Assembly: GCF_965638725.1 (NCBI RefSeq) | Contig: NC_134970.1 | Coordinates: 6,182,001 to 6,246,000 of the forward strand | Direction: 5' to 3' | DNA length: 64,000 nucleotides | Source: Aptenodytes patagonicus | Taxonomy: Eukaryota; Chordata; Aves; Sphenisciformes; Spheniscidae | Shown here: one piece after another, positions 57,284 to 64,000 of the stretch | How the letters are laid out: every line of letters begins with the position of its first letter | How positions within the stretch are numbered: position 1 is the stretch's first letter | Translations under genes and position numbers: made by a program | The notes under the pieces: model-generated | Told to the model about the DNA's origin: nothing | Seen by the model: the letters and a program-made list of their open reading frames with translations, nothing else | The model's database searches: none

Positions 57284-57537
57284 CCAGCGAGCTCCTTTGC
57301 CTTTAGATTCACCGGTGCATGAATTTCAACCTGGAGATGAAGTTACATCCACACCTGGAAGGACGAGCCTTTGAAAGAAAGGTGGAAAGGACCTTACCTG
57401 CTGCTACTTATCACTTATACCGCTGTGAAAGTGAAGGGTATAGATTCGTGGATACACTATACCCGCGTGAAGAAAGCTCCGCAGGAGTGGATCCCTGAAG
57501 AAACGGGACCGCTGAAGCTGAAGCTCTCTCGATCCCA

Positions 57538-58560
57538 ATGAACTGTAGCTGGGACTCTGAAAAGTCATATATTGAGCTAGACTGTACACACGGCTTAAAA
57601 TCTTTGTATTGCGTTTTGATAATCGTTTTCATATCTTTGCTAGTCTATTTGTGTAGCTATACAGATTTCTTTAGGAAAAGAAATGAAGGAGCTAAGGGGG
57701 GTGATACTCCTCTGTTGCCTACGGATGACATTAAGAAATGCTGAAGTGTCTTATGGGGAACCAGGAAATCCGTGGGAACACAACTGGCATTTTACTTTGA
57801 TGCAAAAACCAGCACAAATGGCGAACAAGTCTAATTGTTGGATCCGTGCTCATTTCCCCGAGCATTCAAAAAGAGATAGTCCTTTAATAGAAATACCCCT
57901 CAATTTCTCTTTCCCGGTATTTGTAAAACATGTACAGAATATCAGTGACCAAACACCATACAACGATACAACAGAACAAGAATGGGAAGTAAAAGAAACA
58001 CAAAGAATCCATTGATTGACGGACCCACAGGATTTCACTCCTTCACTAGACGGTTTCTCCCCTGGTTAGGAGTTAGTGAATTAGAAAAAGCTATAGTAAA
58101 TATTTCTGCCGTAACTGAGGAAATTGGGAACGAGACTTACGATGCTATTACAGCCCTACAAGAAGAAGTGTCTGAATTGGCTAAAATCACTTTACAGAAC
58201 AGAATGGCTCTAGATACGATGCTAACCTCCCAAGGAGGAGTGTGCACAGTTTTAAATACGAGTTGTTGTGTATACGTAAACCAGAATGGTAGGATTTCTA
58301 CAGATTTAGAAGAGATCTGGAAACAGACTAAAATACTCCATGAGACATGAAGGGATGACACATCTTACGGATTTGAAGAAACATTTAAATGGTTGATTTC
58401 CTGGTTCCCTGATCTGAGTTTTTGGATTAAAAAAGTTATTAAGCATTATAATAATTGCCTTATTAGTTTTTGTATGTATCTACGTAATAACACAGTGTTT
58501 TTGGAAATGTTCTATAATGGGGAGACAAAGTTATGAGAGGATGAGACTAATATAAGAGAA
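57538..58560 (+). pseudogene. ERV-B env remnant, surface part largely deleted
   Basis: Only about 1 kb lies between the end of integrase and the 3' LTR. Overlapping frames 57683-58015 and 57982-58350 cover a short N-terminal part and the transmembrane subunit ectodomain with its heptad region and CX6CC motif. A hydrophobic anchor segment is near 58430-58510 in broken frame. The receptor-binding surface region is mostly missing. Confidence 0.75.
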
Positions 58561-58589
58561 ACTACAGTGAAGTTCCTCTTTTATAGTCT

Positions 58590-58602
58590 CAAAGGGGGGA
58601 AA
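58590..58602 (+). other. ERV-B polypurine tract
   Basis: AAAGGGGGGAAA ends immediately before the TG start of the 3' LTR, the standard position of the plus-strand primer. Confidence 0.85.
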
Positions 58603-59150
58603 TGTAGCCATATGTTTGGGTTAATACCTAGACCCTAGTCTTCATTGTTCTAGCCTGATTACCTTGTGTAAACAATGCCTGCCTTACAACCACTATGCCC
58701 TTGAAGAAGAGCTAAAAGACTGATAAAAGGGGAACATCCTGCCCTAGAAGGCGCCGGAGGCTGGACGCTTGCCAAAGAAACAAGAAGTCAGCAAAAAACT
58801 GCGGTAACTAGGGGAAAGGTAAAGGCGGCAGGGGGAGATCGCGACCACCGACGCAATTCAAGACTGGGAAGACTTGTCCCCCGCCACCTGCAAGGAGCGT
58901 GCGTGCTAATCTACGTGGCAAGCGAGGCTAATTTGAAGAAAACTAACCAATGAGCGTGAACTTAGGCGGGTTTTTGCTAATCACGTAACAATATAAATAG
59001 GCTGTAGTTCTTTCGTGTGGTGTGCTAGCTTTGTGGAATTACCACCTAGCACCCGTCTTTGCGCAAACATGAGAGAAATAAATATCTCGGCTCTGTGTGT
59101 AAGATTGGCTTATTGCACACCGGGTACCGGACCCCGCTTGTGGGACAACA
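58603..59150 (+). repeat. ERV-B 3' LTR
   Basis: Starts TGTAGCC and ends ACAACA. AATAAA lies at 59077-59082. It is the same length as the 5' LTR with about eight substitutions, three of them clustered in the AATCTACGTGG segment. Confidence 0.93.
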
Positions 59151-62100
59151 CGTGGACCTAGCACAGAAGCAGCATGGGACCCGTGTGCACCAGGAGGAGG
59201 CCAAACGTTGCTCGTAGCAGCATTTTCCAATGCTGCTGGTGACCTGCAGGGCTTGTTGGGGAAGTGCACACTGGCAGCAAGGTGGCACTGCCTTCTGCTT
59301 CTACAGTAAATACAAAAGCTGCAAGGACTGTCAGACTGATCTGAGAGGCTGGTTGTACCCTTCTGCTGCGCCAAGCCCACATCGAGCTCCTGGAGCTGCT
59401 GATGTTACTTGACATTTTAGCTCTTCAGCAAACCTAATGATTTGCAAGGATGACCAGAATGAAAGGCAGTTACCGAACCCTTGATGAGGGGGAGAAGGCC
59501 AATGCAGTGTTTGTTACTTCGGGGAAGATGACTGCTGCTCTGAAGTCTCCTGGCATCCATCATCTTTTTAATTGGGCTCCTTCCTGTGCTTAAAGGGATT
59601 TATTGCATCCGTCTCTGCAGTGTTGTAACCCAGTGCAGGTGGCCACAGGAATGCAGAGCTGGTTCTTGCCTCATGTTTTAAGGCATAGTCATTGCCTTCA
59701 AGCCCTAAATGGGCCGGTCTTCGGTTACCTAAAACATCTCTACCTTGGAATGCTTTGTGTCACCTGAGCTTCATTGTGAGTCCTGGGAACCGCCTAGTAC
59801 AGCAGAAGACAGGACCATCAGCAGCCATCTGTTTTGCTGTTCAGCACCACCTCTAACGTTGTGGTGCAGATGACGACTTTAGATCTCAATGGTCATGAGT
59901 GTGCATGCAGCCAGAGTGGCATCCACCCTAGGAGAGAGACTTCCAACCATGCAGGTGGCCCTGGTCAGCCATCAAAGGAGCCAGGAGGATCAAGGCCTCT
60001 TTGGGACTCCTTTTGTTGCAAAGCAGCTGCAAGGTCTGGTCTTTGGTTGGAAGGAATAGGGTTTGTGTCTGCTAAGGTGTTGAAATAGGAGTAGGAGCAC
60101 TGTTGGAGCAGGAAACTGCAAAGGCAATTGAGCTCTAAGGCATCTGCTTCTGGCTGACAGAGCAGCAATGGAGAAATTCCTGTGAAGCAAAGGACCGAGG
60201 TCTAGTTTGTGAGCTCGTGGCAAAAAGATTTGCTCAGTAAAAATGAACTACCAAAAGAAAGTATTTGTCTCTCCATCTTCTTTTTCTCTGCTGTGAGGAA
60301 CCTGACCTAGAAGGTAACGGTATTTGCATGTGGAATTGGTCAGATTTTGAGCCAACAAAATGCACCTGGCTTTCTGCTGATGCAGATCCCTGAGTTCTGG
60401 GGCATGGAGATGAGCGATGGAGTCTTCGCTGTGCATGCCTGGTGTGAGGCATAGCCACTCCAGCTCGGCAGTGGTAATATCCGAGTTTGGTTCATCTTAA
60501 GTGCATTTACTATAGTAGGGAGAGGTGCTTGATGATGATTGATCTTGCCTGAATTTTTTTTGCCACTCCTGCCCCTCCCTTGGCTCCCTTACTCCTCTCC
60601 AACATGCAGAAAGCTGCTCTGTATGTCCAGGTGATATTTTTCCTTATTCTTCCTTCTTTATGAGGCTTATCTTTTTAAGTTACATTTTCGGGGTTGTGAG
60701 TTAGGGCTTTAGGTGTCTTTTCTGATCTTGTTTCCTTTGGTTTGTGTCGCAGTTGATGGAAACAGGCACTTAAGCTGTGGTGAATCATGCCGCAGGTAGG
60801 TGGCCAAATTAAGTCATCTGCCTGCAGTGACTTCTGCTTCAGGGGGGACCTTTCCCAATCAGATGCAGAGTTTTCAGAGCTGCTTTAGCATTTTGGCAAC
60901 AGTGGAGTTGATGACACAGTTTCCTTCCTTGCTGTCAAAGAAACCTTCACTGCTAATTGTGTTCACCACTTCAACCAGCTTCATTGGTTGGCTTGAAGGG
61001 CTGAAATCACTAGCTGGAAACAGGAGCTATAACTATAACCTTATCCTGGAGGACTCCTCCCTGGATGGTGATGGGTGGGTCTTTCCCAGGAGTGACAGCA
61101 GAAGGCAGTTCCATGCCTCATCTCAATAAGGTCATCTCCAAGGCATGGCATCTGCTAGAGCAGCCTGGGAAGTGCTGCTGCGACTGACCCTATTAGTCTT
61201 GCATGTTCAGTGCTGAAGCATTTGTGTTCCAACATCGTCACTTCAGCAAAGCAGTAAGTGCAAACAGTCCTAGCTGGCTAAGGACTATGCAGCAAAGAAC
61301 CATCAGGGAGATGTTTGATGCAAGCCTGGAGCTGACCCTGAACTTGGAGTCACCTGTCCATGCTTCCTACGGATGATGCTTTTTGGAAGAGACTTATTCA
61401 CTACAAGCCCAATGCACTTTAGTTTCACAGCATGCCCTGGGTCACAGCTTCAGCTAAGCCTGGCTGCAAGTTCTGAGTTCCTCTGTGTGCTGTCCATTTA
61501 AACCTTCACAGGCTGGGGAGCGTGAAGGACAACCTGGCTGTTCCCCAGACAACACTGTCTTGTTTTGGATGGATGTTTAGGGGAGAAATAGCTGATTTCT
61601 AGACTGGTTGGATTTTCCCGGAGAACTAAGCGATGATTTCTCCAGCTTCTGCTGATGGGAGAAGTTCTGAGTATTAAACTTAGATATAAGAACTTCTGAG
61701 TTTGTGTATCTAAAAGTTGTGGTGTCTGAGTTAAATCCAAATCCTTTCCCAGATCTAGACCCCAAGAACATAGAAATCTGTATCCTAATGTCTTTCGTTA
61801 TATTACATTGATAAGTGATATATCACTTTTATAAATGAGATTTAGAATTCTAAGTAGTTTACTTCTTGAATATTTTATTGGGTTAATTAGCAGGAACAAC
61901 AGTTACCCTCCTATGTGTGGTAAACACTGGTGGGAGGCAGTGGAGTGTGTACTCTAAGGCAGAAAACATGGCTTTTGTGCAAGATTTACTCCCCTCATGC
62001 TCTGAATTGTCCTGTCAAAATTTTAACTTACGCCTCCCTTCTTTCTTACTCAACTGTTTTTCTTTAATCATGAAACTTTCTGTACTTGGTCTCATGAGAA

Positions 62101-64000
62101 AATATTACTCTTTAAATTAATTGAGTTTTTAATAAGCCATTCACCTGTTTTAAAACAACCAACCAACCACTGGTTATAAACATGATGGTAATGGATCCTC
62201 AAACAGCCCATTGGTGTTTCAAACTTTGGATGAGTTTTGAATTTTAATTCTTTGTGGTTTAGTTCTAATTGTACAAAAAGCAAATTATTAAACAAAATAA
62301 GCAATATTAGCTAAGATTTGGTGGACCTCTAATAGAATATCAAGTATTATTGTCTAGAAATGTCTAGACAACGTCTAGAAATCAGAAGAGTGGAATGCAA
62401 AATTCTTGCAAACCCTCATGAAGCCCTATTTTAATTAAAATAAGGTTTTACTATGTCTAACACCAACTTTACTTTTTCAAGCTATATAATTGGCAGTGAA
62501 TTTAGACAGTCTTATGGCTTTATACTTGCAAATTTGCTTTACATGGTTGAAAATACTAATTTGGTATGCATCACCATAGAGGTGGAACCCAGCCTTTGTA
62601 GGACGTGCACACCTTTGATGACTCACCACTAAAAATTGCATTGAGAATAGTTTATATACATATATAAAAGTTTATAATTCATGTAGCATGGATTGAATAG
62701 GGAGCACATGGAAAACTCTTTAATTCAGCATCCTTTAGTGCTGTCACAAGTGTTACAAGACTCCAGATGTATTAGGGCATCAGTTATGTTAGTCTGCTAA
62801 ATTTGCCATCTTGCGATATGTCAGTGGCATCAAGTTTGACAAGAGCGAGTGTTGACAATATCCATATTGACTGGCAGAGGATGCATCTGTCTGGCTTCTT
62901 TTCTAACTGAAGTGTCAGACCAACAAGCCAAGTAATCCTCTTGAAGAGAAGACTGGACTAGCATTTGATACATAAACGGGCTGTCAGTTCTGCACACAAG
63001 TATCTGCTTTCATTAGACACGTGGTGAACTCAAAGTCAAAACCAAATGATGCCATACGAACGGGCAGGATAAGGAGACCGACAGTTGAACTGGTTTTCCC
63101 CAAAGACTGCATCAAAATTGATGTTAGTGTGAAGTCTATGGGTCTGTTTTGCAATTTAGAGGAAGCTACACCTCACTCAACGTGTTTGAATTTAACACGA
63201 GGAAAAAATTCTGACTATGAAAAAACCTTAGAGAAATTTTTAGTCTAGGTTCTTATAAATGAAAAAGGCAAAGATCTACTTTGCCGTTAACAGAGGCTGG
63301 AGTACTTTGCCAATTCAAAGGGATCTTGAAAGGCTTAACAAGAATTGCCCAAATCTGAATGAACCTGAATTTCCCAGAAGCCCAGCTGGCATCCTCTCAC
63401 TTTAAAAACTGTACAGTAAATACTGCTTGGAAATGGTGATCCTGCTGGGGCAAGAATTGTACCACAGAGAAAACAAGTGGCTCAGATCAGCTCCCATCTA
63501 ATTGAACAAAGTACCTGCAGGGAACCAAGGCTACTGGATTGATTGGTAAATTTTTAATCACTTCTCAGAGACTAGCTTCCTTTGCTTTTAAGAAATAAAA
63601 AATTGAGCTAGTCCTAAAGATGTGTGTCTGAGATATTCTAGATTAGAGGCCAGCTTCTGTCTAAATGTGCGATTTCGATGTACTGGCCAGAACATCACCA
63701 GTCTGCTGTGAAACAGTAAAAACTTAACCTCAGCGCTTTTACCTGGCTGCCCTGGAACAGGTAATGTCCAGAACATGTCAGATGCAGTATTTTCAATTCA
63801 GTCAGACACCAAACCTCGTTCATTAGGATATCCAGGTGGGAAGGGAGGGAAAGGAGGAGAAAAAGCTTTTGACTGGGTAGAGTGGTGACTTCTGGTGAAC
63901 CCATTGGTGATTAGACATTCGCCAAACTCTTGTCTGGGGACATACAGTCATGTAGGAATCACTGCAAGTAGCTTCAGGTGAAGTCCTGCTATTTGTATGG
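59151..64000. other. Right flank, no gene recognised
   Basis: Ordinary AT-leaning DNA with only short open frames (up to about 110 codons) on both strands. I found no splice-framed family match, no CR1 tail and no tRNA-like fold by eye. The longest frame, 60800-61129, is low-information sequence without recognisable motifs. It may be intergenic or intronic DNA of a gene beyond the window. Confidence 0.5.

Larger units (their letters stand above)
52289..59150 (+). mobile_element. ERV-B, gammaretrovirus-like provirus, plus strand
   Basis: LTRs 52289-52836 and 58603-59150, each 548 bp, bound internal sequence with primer-binding site, leader, gag remnant, zinc knuckle, protease, RT, RNase H, integrase, short env and a polypurine tract. 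Pol motifs (LPQGF, YVDD, integrase D-D-E) and the transmembrane env motif CX6CC are of class I (gamma-like) type. I count about 8 differences between the LTRs (about 1.5 percent), so it is fairly recent. No target duplication is visible: the left flank ends CCATA and the right flank begins CGTGG. Stops and deletions make it defective. Confidence 0.93.

Noticed and set aside
52285-59155. 4-6 bp target duplication for ERV-B
   Set aside because: I compared the flanks CCATA and CGTGG, with small shifts; no convincing match.

Overview
The window is avian nuclear DNA. Four single-copy vertebrate genes can be read through in frame from exon to exon (TIMM17A, ADIPOR1, UBE2T and a tetraspanin). They are followed by cryptochrome 4 (CRY4), the light-sensitive cryptochrome best known from birds. 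The interspersed repeats are CR1 LINEs and endogenous retroviruses, the usual bird set. Short introns, high GC and strong CpG islands suit a gene-dense microchromosome. The human counterparts of TIMM17A, ADIPOR1 and UBE2T lie on 1q32, so this is probably the bird equivalent of that block. I cannot name the species.

Layout: 1-8462, TIMM17A (+), with exon 1 before the window; 11842-18148, ADIPOR1 (-), seven coding exons giving 375 residues, with its CpG-island promoter at about 18450-18700; 19718-22589, a seven-exon TSPAN18-like tetraspanin (+, 245 residues); 23668-27298, UBE2T (-), six coding exons giving 197 residues, with a CpG-island promoter at about 28460-28700; 33225-50854, CRY4 (+), ten coding exons giving 551 residues. 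TIMM17A/ADIPOR1 and tetraspanin/UBE2T are convergent pairs. ADIPOR1/tetraspanin and UBE2T/CRY4 are divergent pairs. No bacterial-style operons exist here and the genes act in unrelated processes: mitochondrial import, adiponectin signalling, membrane organisation, Fanconi anaemia ubiquitination and light or radical-pair sensing.

The right half is the unusual part. CRY4 intron 9 (about 8.8 kb) is mostly one minus-strand provirus (ERV-A, 42877-50480, 5-bp target duplication GTAAA). That provirus was later hit by a CR1 element inside integrase, by a processed VAT1-like fragment inside reverse transcriptase, and by a copy of the 3' end of CRY4 intron 6 inside one LTR. CRY4 intron 7 holds another CR1 and two old MIR-like SINE remnants. 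Just beyond CRY4 lie a third CR1 and a second, younger gammaretrovirus-like provirus (ERV-B, 52289-59150, plus strand, two 548-bp LTRs differing at about 8 positions). Both proviruses are defective. From 59151 to the end I see no gene.

The most interesting protein observation is in CRY4. The four tryptophans of the electron-transfer chain fall exactly at residues 318, 369, 372 and 395, but the residue after Trp318, a tyrosine (Tyr319) in pigeon CRY4, is arginine here. All exon boundaries were read by eye from splice signals and reading frame, without alignment tools.
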